A stretch of 64,000 nt of DNA from Taxillus chinensis. Taxonomy: Eukaryota > Streptophyta > Magnoliopsida > Santalales > Loranthaceae. Of the stretch, positions 37,682-49,500 are shown piece after piece (position 1 is the stretch's first letter; each line of letters begins with the position of its first letter). The position numbers and the translations under genes are program-made. Where the stretch lies: positions 43,974,771 through 44,038,770 of the forward strand of contig CM042088.1 of assembly GCA_023512835.1 (NCBI GenBank), in the 5' to 3' direction. The notes under the pieces were generated by a model. The model was not told the origin of the DNA. It saw only the letters and a list, made by a program, of their open reading frames with translations, and searched no databases.

Positions 37682-39616
37682 TCAATTTGGGATAGGTTCT
37701 GCATCCGGTCTTTGGTGTTCATTGGCTATAGTCTCGGAACCCAAACTGCACTGAATGACACCTTTATGGTTGACAGCGTTGCTCTTTTGTGAGTTTCCTG
37801 ATGATTCACAATCCAAAGTTGCAGTTGCATTAATAGTATTCAACCCTACGGTGTCGTGGGTAACGGCTCTCGATGATTCACCATCTGAAGCTGCTGTTGC
37901 ATTAATAGTATTCAACCCTATGGTGTCGGGGGTAACGGCCCTTGATGATTCACCATCTGAAGCTGCTGTTGCATTACTAGTATTCATCCCTCCTGCGTTG
38001 TGGGAAACTGCTCCTGATGGTTCACAATCCAAAGCTGCCGTTATATTATTAGTATTTGACCCTGCTGCATTGTGGATAACAGTCCTTCCAGGCGGCATGT
38101 CATGGTTGTGCTGTCCCTCGTAGGTAGTAATGACCACTTTCGGATCATGAGATGCCCTTTCAACTTGCTTCTTTACCCGACACCCTGCATTTGAACACCT
38201 GTAGTAGCTCCTACACATCACGAGAGCAGGACCCATGAGTGAACAGCAGAATAAAAATAAAATGATTATTCTGTTCCGCCCATCATTAAATGGGCTCATT
38301 ACAGGAGATTAGGATGAAATTAAAAAAAAAAAAAATAGGGGAGCAGCCAGAAGGGTAAGCTCATATGCATTCCATCCACACTAGAAACCATATATCATCA
38401 GATTATGTCCCCAAAGAAAGCAGAAAAATTCTCAAATAGTACCCATAAACATGTGGTGGTCCTTTCTATGAATATACAATGAAAAACTTTCACCCAACAC
38501 TAACTACAAACTGAAACTGGACCTAAAAAAATACTTGCCACATATTTTACTAATTTATTACCAATAATCAGATAGACCCATGTGCAATGAAAAACCAACC
38601 CAAGATTTGAAATTGATGAGCATGAGAATGACAAAAAGACCTAAAAAAATTTGTAAAAACAAATACCGAGGGTTTGGATTGCCTTTCACCAGTTTCTGTC
38701 CATATTTGCGCCAGCGATAGCCATCATTTACTATATCCACTTCACTTGTGGTTTGAACAACATGGAAAGATTCACTGGCATTCTTGTACAGCAACACTGC
38801 ATCTAAATTATCATAGTTTTGCTTCCTAGTCCAGGAAGAGTTTTCCCCAGTTAGTAGAAGGCATCATAAGCATAGAACCATTTTAGTTGAGGGAAAGCTT
38901 CTAAAATATAAACAGATGTAAAATAAAGAATACAATTTAATTAAATTGTATTTTCAAATATAGCATACATTCGCTTTGGTTGTGGACTTCCATCAGTATT
39001 ATCAACTTCATCAGTGTTTCTATTTGATGGTAAATCACTATCTGCAGCTACCTCACCCAAAAGCTTTGGAGGAGTATCTGTTGACTCCAAAACTTGAGAT
39101 GCTGGGCCATGTGGATCAAACGGTTTATCTAAAAAACAAAAGACCGCTCATTAATTAAGCATTTTATTGTTCATTCTAGTATTAACATGAAACAGTTAAA
39201 AAAACCAAGCATAAGAAGTTGTCTCAACCTTCTGCTTCAGCAGTGAGAGGATCTTCCAGTTTTTCGTCTTCACTGCATGATATGGGGACAGTGCCAATTG
39301 ACACCGATTGAGTGATAGGATGATCATGCTTACCAAGGTAGAGAGTATCGACAATATGACCATCATGCGAGCGTTCCAGCTGCTTTTTCACAGGACAGGT
39401 AGGATGTGTACACTTGTAATAGCTCCTCACAAATACATTTCCTTTAACCAGTTTCTGCCCATATTTACGCCAATTATAACCATCTCCCAAAGCTTTTTCA
39501 GGTGTTATTGGCATAGATATTTCCTCTTGTGGGATAAGTGCTAAATGATCCGACTGTGTTCCTCTGGCCCCAGAATCACACTCCACGCTCTTTCCAACAT
39601 CAGTTGAAGTACCCAT
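37682..39616 (-). CDS. Group I WRKY transcription factor (WRKY1-like)
   Basis: Nuclear W-box-binding regulator with two WRKY domains. Coding exons on the minus strand: 39616-39229, 39128-38969, 38825-38667, 38210-37682; 411 aa. N-terminal domain: WRKYGQKL at 49-56 with a C69-X4-C74-X22-H97-X-H99 zinc site. C-terminal domain: WRKYGQKL at 221-228 with C241-X4-C246-X23-H270-X-H272. The last intron splits the codon for Arg236, just before SYYRC, the conserved R-type intron of group I C-terminal domains. The tail (279-374) is four imperfect 24-residue repeats. An upstream leader exon ending at 40307 joins in phase to an acceptor at 39627-39629. That would add 14 residues from an ATG at 40338, so the N-terminus is not settled. 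Closest to Arabidopsis WRKY1/ZAP1 in domain sequence; exact orthology is inferred. Confidence 0.9.
37796..38083 (-). repeat. In-frame 72-bp tandem repeat, four copies, in the WRKY tail
   Basis: Four consecutive 72-base units encode 24-residue copies of the form (A/T)V-x-H/P-(N/D)-x-x-G-x-N-T-x-N-x-T-A-x-x-D-x-E-x-S-x. The two central copies are nearly identical in DNA (for example GATGATTCACCATCTGAAGC is present in both). All are in frame, with no stop. Confidence 0.9.
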
Positions 39617-40306
39617 GTGAACTTTACTAATTTGCAGCATTTGAAGCTAGATTCAAGTCAGTCTCAGAGACTTGCTATCTTCTTTGTGTCAAATTCAGCT
39701 CATAGGCCTAGCACTTCTTCTCGTTTAAACCTACAGAGATTGGAAAAGCTAAACAAATTAAGGTTTCACGAGTGGTCTACAAAATTACTCCGGCGTTTTG
39801 GCAACCAAGCTAATACCTTTAAACTAAGGCTTGGCTCAAAAATGGAATAGAAAGAAATGGAATACATATTTCAATAGCCATCGAATGGAATCGACAGAGA
39901 ATCACTAACAAATATAGTCATAAACGGTAAAACCCTATTCCTCGTTTTCACATAACCACTGCTCAATGGAACATCTATTCAAATGAAACAATCGTCTCAA
40001 CAGCCGATGTCTCACCGTAATTAACGCCGCCTCAAAGATACGCCCGAATTCAAGGAATTCCAAATTAGAAGAAGCAACCACGCTAGCGCAAAGTCAGCGC
40101 TTGCGAGTGAACTAAGGCAGTGTACAAAGTCACAAAAAAATAAATTCGCCCATCAAACCAGAGCTATGAATCAGTGCAATTGATCCAAAATGTTCAACAA
40201 TACGATTAAATATCCAGTGAAAACCTATCTCTCCAGATCAATCCGTGAGAGCAGAAAATCCCTAAACTCGAATGATAAAGAGATATGAAGATAGGTAATT
40301 ACAAAC

Positions 40307-40600
40307 CCTAGGGCCTTCAGAATCGGTTTTTCTGGCATGGGACGGAAAATTCTCCGGTTACCGCCGCGGTGGACAGAATCGGGGCTGTCGATCACGCCGG
40401 ACGACTCGCCGGAACGGCAGAAGGTAGTTTCAAGCCTCGAATCGGCGTCCCGAATAGTGACGAATCTCGAGAACAACGGTTAAGGTTAGGGTTAGGGTTT
40501 GGGTCCGAGAGTGTCGAAGCTCTCGAGAGCTTCTGAAGAGAGGGACGAAGAAGACGAGGAAGAAGACGAATAAGGGAAAGTGAGCCGTACCAGGGAGGTG
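40307..40600 (-). promoter_or_regulatory. WRKY leader exon with telo-box
   Basis: On the minus strand a probable first exon ends at a GT donor (CCTAGG/GTTTGTA, 40307). It contains AAACCCTAACCCTAACC at 40484-40500, a double telo-box. Upstream, at about 40618-40647, a 7-base GGTGACT-type unit is repeated four times. The transcription start is not fixed. Confidence 0.45.
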
Positions 40601-41542
40601 GGATTGTGTGTGTTGTCTGTGGTGACTGGTGACTGGTGACTGGTGAGTGATGGTCAGGGGGTGGAAGAATCGAATGTGCGCCGGGTCGTTCTGGAGTGCG
40701 CTCCAGCCATTGATCGGGGCCGTTTGTCCTCATGAGTCATTCGGATGACGTGTGATAAATCAGCGGCTGAGATATGGTCGTCTTCGGGTATGATACTAAG
40801 ATAGTTTCTCGGGTTCTAAAGTATTAACCTATGACGTGTCAAATGGGTGTTTTCATCGATTATTAAACAAAAGTTAATGCACGAAACATTGGGATTATTA
40901 AATAATTTAAATCAGAGAATGTTAAAAAATAAAAAATAAATGCAAAAAGTAAATGAGGCAGTTAATAGTTAATAAAATTAGAAAATGAAGGTAGTTATAT
41001 AATCCTTGGGCTAACCTGTTTTATTATTTATTTTTTAAAAAAATTTGAGCTCAAATAAATTTATATCACCCCTAAATATTAAAAAAATTCACTAAGTTTA
41101 CTATTTTCAAAAATAATTATATTTTTTAAAATATTTTAAAACATTTTTGATATCTGATTTATTAGAGCACATTTGGTATCTATTTTTGTTTTGGTTTTTC
41201 AAAAGCTGTTTTTAAAAGTTATATTTGAAAACTTTTTTGACAATTGTTTTCTATATTAAATTGTATTTTGGTTTTTCTGTATATAGACAGATACGTAATA
41301 ATAATAATTAAAAAAAATTTACCTTTTGGCATGGAAATATTGAATCATTTTGTCATTATCAATGCTTGAGCACAATGCGCATAGCTTTAGAAAACGCTTG
41401 AACAAGAGAAGGCGCTAGTTTCAAAAATTTTGTTCTATACACATCAAGAAACATTACACAACGCAATTCTATAGTAAAATTATAGAAGTTCCACATTTAG
41501 CATGTTACTAAACAAACTCAAATGACAAACAAATTTGATATA
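40601..41542. other. Intergenic region between WRKY and thymidine kinase
   Basis: Contains the WRKY promoter (TGACGT-type bZIP cores at about 40745 and 40831) and then AT-rich DNA. At 41165-41290 GTTTTTGGTTTTTC-type sequence resembles the arm of the MITE-like insertion near 18.8 kb. No gene is seen. Confidence 0.5.
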
Positions 41543-43130
41543 CTAGGCTGAGCAAACAGCAGAAGTTGATTCCACTGGGTATGAATCTGCTGGAGGTTTG
41601 TGAGATTCCAGAGTAGCCTTTGTAGCTTCCATGATGATTTGTCCATTCACATAATGTTGGCGGCAAACGGGCATGTAGACGTCAGAACCAGCAATCAGCT
41701 CTGTTTTGGTGTCCCCAGTCTTCCTCAAGGTGAAGAAAGCCCGCTTACCACAGAGCTCACATCTAGCGGTCAGTTTCGTTACCGTATCAGCAAGTGGTAC
41801 TATGTCCAGCACAGAACCGAAGCTCCTTCTGCAAGGACACATGTTATTTTTACTATAAGCATGGATATGGGCATGAGGAGAGATGAAAGTGGGACGGGAT
41901 TGGGAAACTATGAATCAGCCAAGTATGTGCAACTCCAAAAAGACAATGCGCAAAATGACTGCTATAATGATACCTTAAGTAATCACCATCTAAGCCAGCA
42001 ACAATCACAGTTTTCCCATCTTTATCAGCAGCATTACAGCAAAAATCATACAGGTCACCAAAGAATTGTGCTTCATCAATTCCAATCACGTCTAACTGTC
42101 AATAGGTCAATATTAATTCAGACTTCAGTGCAAGACGCAATGTGTAATTGTATTTTAAAAAAAAAAACTAAGTAAACATTTTTTAACACCGGCTAACTCA
42201 TTTTAAAAAATTGCATTCAGATTTTTTCTCTACAAAATTAACCACCCATGATGTAAAGTTAATAGTAATATGATCATAGTGCTGCCCCGTTCCGGATCAA
42301 TAAGAACAAGAACCAATATCCAACTCCAAGAACGTCACCAGCAGGTGACAACAATGGAAGTGCCCCCCAAACAATTTCACAGTACCTTGTCATAAGCGTC
42401 AAGCCCAAATTTCTGTCTAAATGATGACAAATCTGGTAAAGCCCAACATGGGTATTTTGCGCCATCATGTGTCACGACTGAATCAACTGCGTATCTTGTA
42501 TCCTTGCTTGATTTTATCATTGCAACATTTCTGCAAACCCACCCCAAAAAAAAAAAAAGTTTTTTTAAAAAATAAATAAAAAAGTCGACAAAACAAATAC
42601 AAAAATGAATAATTAAACATTAAAACTTCAATCAGTTAAACATCAAACAAAAATATTAACTCGAGTCCCAATTGACCGGCGCGCTCCCAATTTTAAAACT
42701 TTGGCGCTAATTACCAGCTAACCACGTGTTTCGACCACCACACCCACAACAAAACCCACGCACGGCACATTTTTTGTAAGGATAAATGGATTCACCGTAT
42801 AGCGACTTAGCGAGTGTTTACAGAAACAAAACACACACAAAAACCCACACAAGATTAATACTTTTACGACAATAACATCTCATGAAAGGGTAAAAAAAAC
42901 AATAAACCAATAACAAAAACAACAACAACAGCAACCAATTTGATGAACTTGTCGTACCTGCCAGCGATGCTTTGAGATCTGATGCGGCGGAGTAGATCCG
43001 TTGTTTTTCCGGCAAACATGGGGCCAATAATGACATGGATCTCTCCGGTTGCAGGGGCAGAAGACCCAATCCTGTCTCCGCCGGCGACGTCAAAGGAGCC
43101 CAATGAATGGGACTGCTTCAAGAGAGACAT
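41543..43130 (-). CDS. TK1: Thymidine kinase, type II (TK1-like)
   Basis: Phosphorylates thymidine to dTMP with ATP in the salvage pathway feeding DNA synthesis. Exons on the minus strand: 43130-42958, 42530-42386, 42095-41974, 41828-41543; 241 aa, typical for plant TK1, with every junction in phase. Visible: P-loop GPMFAGKTT (36-44); the DEAQFF catalytic/Mg motif (113-118); and a lasso-domain zinc site with C170, C173, C202 and H205 (CELC ... CRQH). The N-terminal 28 residues are variable and Ser-rich, without an obvious transit peptide, so a cytosolic form is likelier. The start is the only ATG before the P-loop in this frame. The frame remains open upstream for about 150 codons but has no ATG. 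The leader is mostly a CT repeat. Confidence 0.94.
42700..42707 (+). promoter_or_regulatory. E2F-type site in TK intron 1
   Basis: TTTGGCGC is a perfect match to the plant E2F consensus TTTSSCGC and lies in the first intron, 250 bases inside the gene. S-phase control of thymidine kinase through E2F is well known in animals. The role of this copy is inferred. Confidence 0.4.

Positions 43131-43131
<1 letters not shown>

Positions 43132-43204
<73 letters not shown>
43132..43204 (-). repeat. (GA)n/(CT)n microsatellite abutting the TK start codon
   Basis: About 36 uninterrupted GA units on the plus strand, reading as CT in the transcript, end one base before the ATG. With the TATA-like box at 43265-43272, a normal start spacing would make this repeat about two thirds of the leader. 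Confidence 0.9.
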
Positions 43205-43205
<1 letters not shown>

Positions 43206-43264
43206 GGCGATGATGCTAAACAATGTTTGAAAATTATGTTTGAGTGGACCAGGGGCGGGTGGGG

Positions 43265-43272
43265 TATATATA
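43265..43272 (-). promoter_or_regulatory. TATA box of the thymidine kinase gene
   Basis: TATATATA in a GC-rich context, 135 bases upstream of the start codon. A run GGGGAGTGGGTGGGTGGG lies next to it at 43278-43295 on the opposite (template) strand and could form a G-quadruplex. Confidence 0.6.
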
Positions 43273-43299
43273 GGATAGGGGAGTGGGTGGGTGGGTTTT

Positions 43300-45300
43300 G
43301 AAAATTGAGTTTTGGTGGGAACGTGGGGGTAGTTTTGGGGATTTTGAATTTTGGAGGGAGGGGATGTATTGTTTTTTCTTCTCCTTCCCCGGCAAGCTTC
43401 TTTCCTTCTTTCTTTCTTTCTTTCTTCGGATGCTTCGTGAGGAAGCACGCGGCGAAGGGTGAGTGGGTTGGGTTTGTTGGGGCCCAAAACTGGTTCGATT
43501 AGGAAGATGGGCCCCTTAGTGAGGTTGGTCGGCCCATAGCATCCCAAAGGCCCAAAATGATTGACATTTAAATGCAAACATGTTACTCCTGCTGTGCATT
43601 AGAATTTAGAATGATTTTGATTGATTTTAAAAATGTTTGTTGAACCTATCATTTTTAAAAATAATACTAATAATGTTATTATTTTAGTTTTTAAATACAC
43701 TCAACTATATACATATTAGCATTACACAAATGCCTCCAAGTTTCATGTAGCAGTCCTCATAGACTTATGTTTCTGGTTTAAAATTGTAAAATAATTTTAA
43801 AATAAAAAAAAAATGTGGATTGTCTAGCTGTCATCTATAATTCACTTCATCAATTTTTTGATGTATCATTAGAAGATGCTCAAACTAACGGAAATTAGAG
43901 CTTCCATACCTTGATTTAATTGCTTAGGAGTTGAGTTCTATGGCCACATGGGCACTTCATGGTATAAGTTATTTGATGCTTTTATTCTAATGATAATAAT
44001 AATAATAATAATGGTATAATAATTCTTATTTTTCCAATGATAAAGTTTTTACTACCATTATGTGTGCTGCACGAGTTTAGAAATCGATACAAGTGAATAA
44101 TTGGTACGTGTTTTTGGTTTCATAATTTATCACCATTTATCACGTGTCAATTTTTTTTTTTTTTATTATACAATTCTGTAACCACCAATTCACGATTTAC
44201 CATACACCACCAAACAAAAGAGGCGTTGCTTTTTCTTATGATTGGTGTGAAGTTGAACTCTGAATAATAATTTAGAATGGCCTGGCTTTGATATAAGGAA
44301 AAAAAATATGCTATTGTTCAATAGAGGCTGCGTTCAATTGAATTAACAGATTATGAGAATTGAGAAGAACCGCAGAAATATATGATATACCAGTAGAGGT
44401 TGTAGAGCTGCTGTCACTTGTCAGGCAAGCACAGAGGTAGCAGTGGTTGTCAAGTGTTTTTGCCTTTGAGCAGTGCCGGTGGGCGTCAAGCAGTGGTGGC
44501 CGTTGAGTGTTATCATCATCTTCTTCTTGCAGCAGCGTGTCGACCACCTACAAACAGTGAGAAACTGGGAATACATGTGGACCTTCATCGGCCTCTGTTG
44601 CTATGAAGAAACTGGGTTTCTCTGCTGCGTGCGATATTCTCATCTGCCGGCCGCCAAGGAGGAGAACTACACTACTACGTACGACCGCAACAAAAGGGTG
44701 GCATTTCGTGCTCTCGCCGGACTCGATGATGGAGGTCGGAGTCGACGGCGATTGGTGTGGCTCGCCGGAGTGAGTTGCAGCGGCGGGTCGTGCTTCACCT
44801 CTCCTTCTAGAATGCTTTTTTTACTTACATTTTTAATTAAATTAGTTGTTATTATTATTATTATGTTCGATATATGGATTTCCAGTTCCAATTGTTGGTA
44901 CCAGCATATTATTATCATCTTACATACACCACCATTTTTATTTTTGCCGTGGCTGTTTCCTTGTTTCTGGGTGGTTCTGTAACTTCAATGATACCCCATG
45001 TATCGATTATTACTTTACTCCGAACTAATGACACATTGATTCTGTCAAGAAATGAGACATCTCAAAAATACTTGTAATGAGGAAGCCACGACCATGAGCT
45101 GTGAAATCTTGATTTAAACTAACAATTTCAATCTCCCGCACAGTCGTGAATATGGCCAACCAGCATGGCACTCAAACTCAATGGGTGGGATGGGTGAGGC
45201 CTGGAGGTGGTTCCATCATCAGAATGAGCATCACACCAAAACGGCAGCCTCGTCTCAATAATAATCCATTAATCTTCATCTCAGCTTAGAGGTTGGGTGT
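43300..45300. other. Intergenic region, TK upstream to OXS3-like remnant
   Basis: From 43600 to 44300 the DNA is AT-rich with a short ATA repeat. From 44300 to 44830 there is a GC-richer block with long but overlapping open frames on both strands and no recognised protein. Nothing further can be supported. Confidence 0.5.
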
Positions 45301-45310
45301 CAACTCCAAG

Positions 45311-45784
45311 CTAGGCCAACGTTGGCATTGCTGCTGACTGACAAGGGAGGAGATGCAGTAACACTTTGTTGCAGATCAGCCAACGAGAATGATCTCCGAG
45401 GGAAATCTTGTTGGGAATGTGGTGACGACCCTCTCTCATTGCAAGTTGCATCTGACATAAAAACGGTATTGATTTTGCGTGGGGACGCATGGGTGGAGTG
45501 CAGAGGTAGGGAAGTGATTTCAAATTTGACATAGTGCTGCTTTCACCTCCTTTGCTCATTACTGCAACGGTTAGAGCCAATGTGCTCCGGCTGGAGTGCA
45601 GAGGTCTCAGTGGAAAATTCTGGTTCCTGTTGAAGAAGGCCTCGCTGCAACCCAGCAGCTTTCTGACATCCTAGTGTAACCCTTCTCAGGCTTTACCATG
45701 TCTTTGATGGAAGAAGCCGATGAAGCAACCGCTAAACTCGTGAAAGACTTGGATTTTCCATTGTAGAACCTGGACATGCCTCTC
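45311..45784 (-). pseudogene. OXIDATIVE STRESS 3-like exon with apparent frameshift
   Basis: After an acceptor (TTATTGCAG/GAGAGG, exon from 45784) the minus strand reads RGMSRFYNGKSKSFTSLA, the hallmark of the plant OXS3 family (nuclear/stress-granule stress-tolerance proteins), then SIKDMVKPEKGYTR. The frame ends at a TGA at 45607-45609. In another frame, from about 45670 on, family-like sequence resumes (NRNQNFPLR, then SRSTLALTVAVMS) and runs to a stop at 45311. The two halves suggest a single-base frameshift near 45670. The usual Ser-rich first exon was not found in the 500 bases upstream. It could be a decayed gene, a partial duplicate or an assembly error. Confidence 0.6.
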
Positions 45785-45914
45785 CTGCAATAAGGAATCA
45801 CAACCAATTGCATCAAAATAACGGATTATCCAAACTCCAAAGGCCCGACAATAACACAATCGCCATAGTAGTCGATGTGGTATCCGTATACAAAACGTCA
45901 TTTATAAATCCAAG

Positions 45915-46187
45915 TACACACAACATCAAGAACAACTTTACCAAAACGGCCCGACGAGCTGCGCGAACCCAACTCCCACTCCTCCTCCGACGCCGCCGCA
46001 GCAGCCAAAGTCCTAATATCTCCCGGCGGATCAAACGCCTCGATTTGCTCCTTTCACCGGATGCAAAACCCTCCAGAGGCCTCGAATCCCTTCCTGTCCC
46101 CTCTACTCCTCTCCACCGCCACCGCCGACATCACTCCTCCGATTCGTATCAAACTCAAACCTCAATTCGGACCCAACTTCAAATATT
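45915..46187 (+). other. GC-rich block with overlapping open frames
   Basis: One plus-strand frame ends at a TAG near 46185 and reads protein-like text (KVLISPGGSNASICSFHRM, then PPIRIKLKPQFGPNF) with an ATG near 46061. A second, longer plus frame (45808-46221) and a minus frame are also open. No family is recognised and no start or splice sites are convincing. Confidence 0.25.
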
Positions 46188-46539
46188 AGTTAGACAACAA
46201 TCTGTACGTCCATCAAGATGAGATCAAAAAAAATCAAGAATAGCGATGAGATCTCTCAAATCTCTCTCGTGAATGAGATGCCATCGTTAATATCTCAATC
46301 TCTCTCTCTCTCTCCTCAACCATGGAGGAAGGGAGGGAGGGAAGCGGCGGTGTCGCTGGCCTCTCCCCCGCGCAGTCTCCGGCGCCCATCAGAATCTCCG
46401 TCGAGCGTCGCTGGATGGAGAGAGAAGGGAGAGATGGGGAAGGATGCGGCGAGCGGACGAAGAGGATGGAGAGAGGACTCCAAATTCCATCCTTTATCCT
46501 TATATAATAAAATAATGTCTTTTAAAAAATAAATATTAT

Positions 46540-49500
46540 TTTTTTTCTATTTGTTATAAACCATTTTTATTTAAAATAATTATATAAATTAAAATAATTT
46601 GATGCAGCATAAATTTTTAAAATGTTTTTTTAAAACTATATTTTAGATAAGCAAAATATGAATCTTATAATGCCAACTATGACCACCGATCAATGTTAAA
46701 TTTTAACTAAATGAATAAACAAAATAGTAAAAACTACTCTACACCGTGCTTTTATAACATTTCCAATCATGTTTATTAAATTTAATTAGCTACGGCTAAA
46801 TTTAGCTACATGTTCAACTATAAATGATGCTAATGATATTACATATCTTTTTTTTCTTGTCTTACTTTATTTTTTCTAATTTACCCTTAATTTCTTTTAT
46901 TCATTGTGATGTCTTTATTCTTTTCGCGTAAACTTCAACCATTATGATTTCCACTATTGAAAGAGCAACCAACCATTCGTCTGTCTCAACTAGTAAGGGA
47001 TTTTCCCAAATACAAGATGATAATAGCACTCTTGTTGTTAAGGAAGCGTTATGGTAAAGCAAACAACGAGAACTTAGTGAGAAATCAACAGGTCGATTGA
47101 GATAATCGATGCAACTCCTGCATAATCTTTTTGTTGAGGCTGCATGGTATCTCTCTCTACGCATAGCAACACATCTAGGTCTTAGTGGAGATAGTGATTG
47201 AATTTACAGTCATCATATAATTGTCTTTTGAATAAATATAAACTATTGGACCTCAAATTTGAGTTCGATAAAATGTTAAATGAGTCGTTTGAGGTTTCAA
47301 GTTTGATTTGTTTTTTTCATAAATGAATCAAACTAAGTTTGCAAACAAACATGTGCTGGATAGACTCTTCAACAAGCATACATATGAGCAAGTTAGTTGT
47401 CTCTATATGATATATCGCTGAAAAAGTCATTAAATTATATTAAATAAATATTGTGAGATTTACTTCTAACATGTGTTATTTCGTACAGTTAAAACAATTT
47501 AATAGATTTCGAGACTTCATGAACTGGATGCAAGTCTTTGATATATTAGATGATGTTATATTGTTGAATCTCTCGTTAATTGTTTAGTGTGTTAACTATT
47601 AGTTTATTTTTTTAGTTAAATTTGTATAGTAGTTATTAATTTGTTTTTTATTTTTGGGTTGATATATAGTTAATTGTTAATTATTGTTGGATCATGTTGG
47701 TGTAATGCATTGACTTTCTTATACCTTAGAATCAAGTTGTGACTACTTATGTTCACACTCAAATGTTCAAGGATTTGGTATATTACATATGAAGAAGATT
47801 ATAGCACGAGTGTTGTCCCGTATTGAATAATACACAATAGGGTATGCAACTTTGCAATATGGCCACATATATATTATGGATGACAATACGGTGGGGCGAG
47901 AAATCCCTACAATGTCGTAAAATCCTTACCTTGGCAAAGTTGTCCCATTTAGAAAAATTATGGCAAAATGATGATAAGGGAACTCGAACCCAATACCTTC
48001 TTCAAACCATAATAATAGTATAATCATTACGTTAAATAATTATTGTTTAATATCTTTATGTAATTAGTGTATGTACTTAAAATCTAACATATAAATAATA
48101 TTAGTAGTAATAATAACAAGTACATGTTTTTATTTTTTAAATAATAACAATTAGAAAGTATATATATGTATATTATAATAAAAATAAATATACTAAAATT
48201 ATGTTAATATAAAATCTTCAAATTTAGTTTTATATTTATTAATATGTTGATTTAAGATTAAATGATTCAATCAAATATTATTTGATTAAAATACAATAAC
48301 ATTTGAACTAATGATATTATTTATATTATTTATTACTTTAAACTTAAATATGAAATATCTATTATTAAAAATCAAATATCACTTTTATCATGCACGGCTC
48401 ATATCACGAATGAACTAATTTATGAATAAATATATTAATTAGTTTTAAATTTAACATTAATTTAATGTAAGATTAAATAATTTAATCAAGTATTATTTGA
48501 ACTAATAATATCATTTATTGCACAGTACAATATATTTTAAAGTTTAACCCCAACAAAGCATTGTCACAATACATTTTATATTTTCATTATACCATGGTAT
48601 AATACATTCCTCTCATTTTGCAAACACAAAAACTAAGAAAACACATTTATCGCATAACATACAATTACAAACTCCTGTTTTAGTCTTTAGGGTAAAATTA
48701 CATGCTATCTCAAACCGATTTTGCTTGACTAATGTGGAAAATTTACCTAACTATTATGTAACTTTTATTTGATCACAATAACAATTTTATTTGACCATAT
48801 TAGAAATTTTACTTGATCATGGTATAAAAATTACCCAACCACACTATCGTTTATCAACCCAACTTGCACTTCTTATCCGGCTCAAAATCTCCTTCACTCA
48901 ATCAGGGTATTTTTTCGGCAACCAAAATTTTCATATGGTCATAACAAACAATAGCCGCTTTTCAATCAAACCAATGTTTACCAATTGACTTCTAATCGCA
49001 ACTAAAGGCCTAAACGCGTTTAAAATTATCCTTCCAACCTTAATGTAATGATTAAAACACAAAATTCTAATAAATAATCCATATATATATATATATATTA
49101 GTAACAAGATAAACACACGATTTTCCACATGACCATATGATGATAAGACAACCTACAATTCCGAGATAGGAGATAAACGAAAAAAGATTGAGTTTCCTAC
49201 CTCAATCATGTGTATAAATCAAATATTGATTAATAAATGTCCAAAAAGCTCTTCCTTTTTCTTTACATGACATCTCTTTTTCTTTTTCTCAAAATTTCAT
49301 ACAATAATGGCTAATAATGAAAAAAAGGTTTGTATTTCCAATTTATAACCCATAAAAATTTATTTAATTATAACTAATAATACAAATTCTTAACAATACC
49401 ATTGGGGAATCCTAATTTAAAATTGGATCAAATTATAATTATAATTTGTAATTTAACGTGTACTCATTGTGTTGATATTTTTTTTTAAATAAAAATTTTA

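Noticed and set aside
43131..43577. Long open frame upstream of and in frame with thymidine kinase
   Set aside because: It starts with TTG, has no ATG before the called start, and spans a TATA box and a microsatellite. It is more likely promoter and leader than coding.
47970..48000. GGGAACTCGAACCC-type string resembling a tRNA T-arm
   Set aside because: No acceptor, D or anticodon stems can be drawn around it; the context looks like LTR-element debris.
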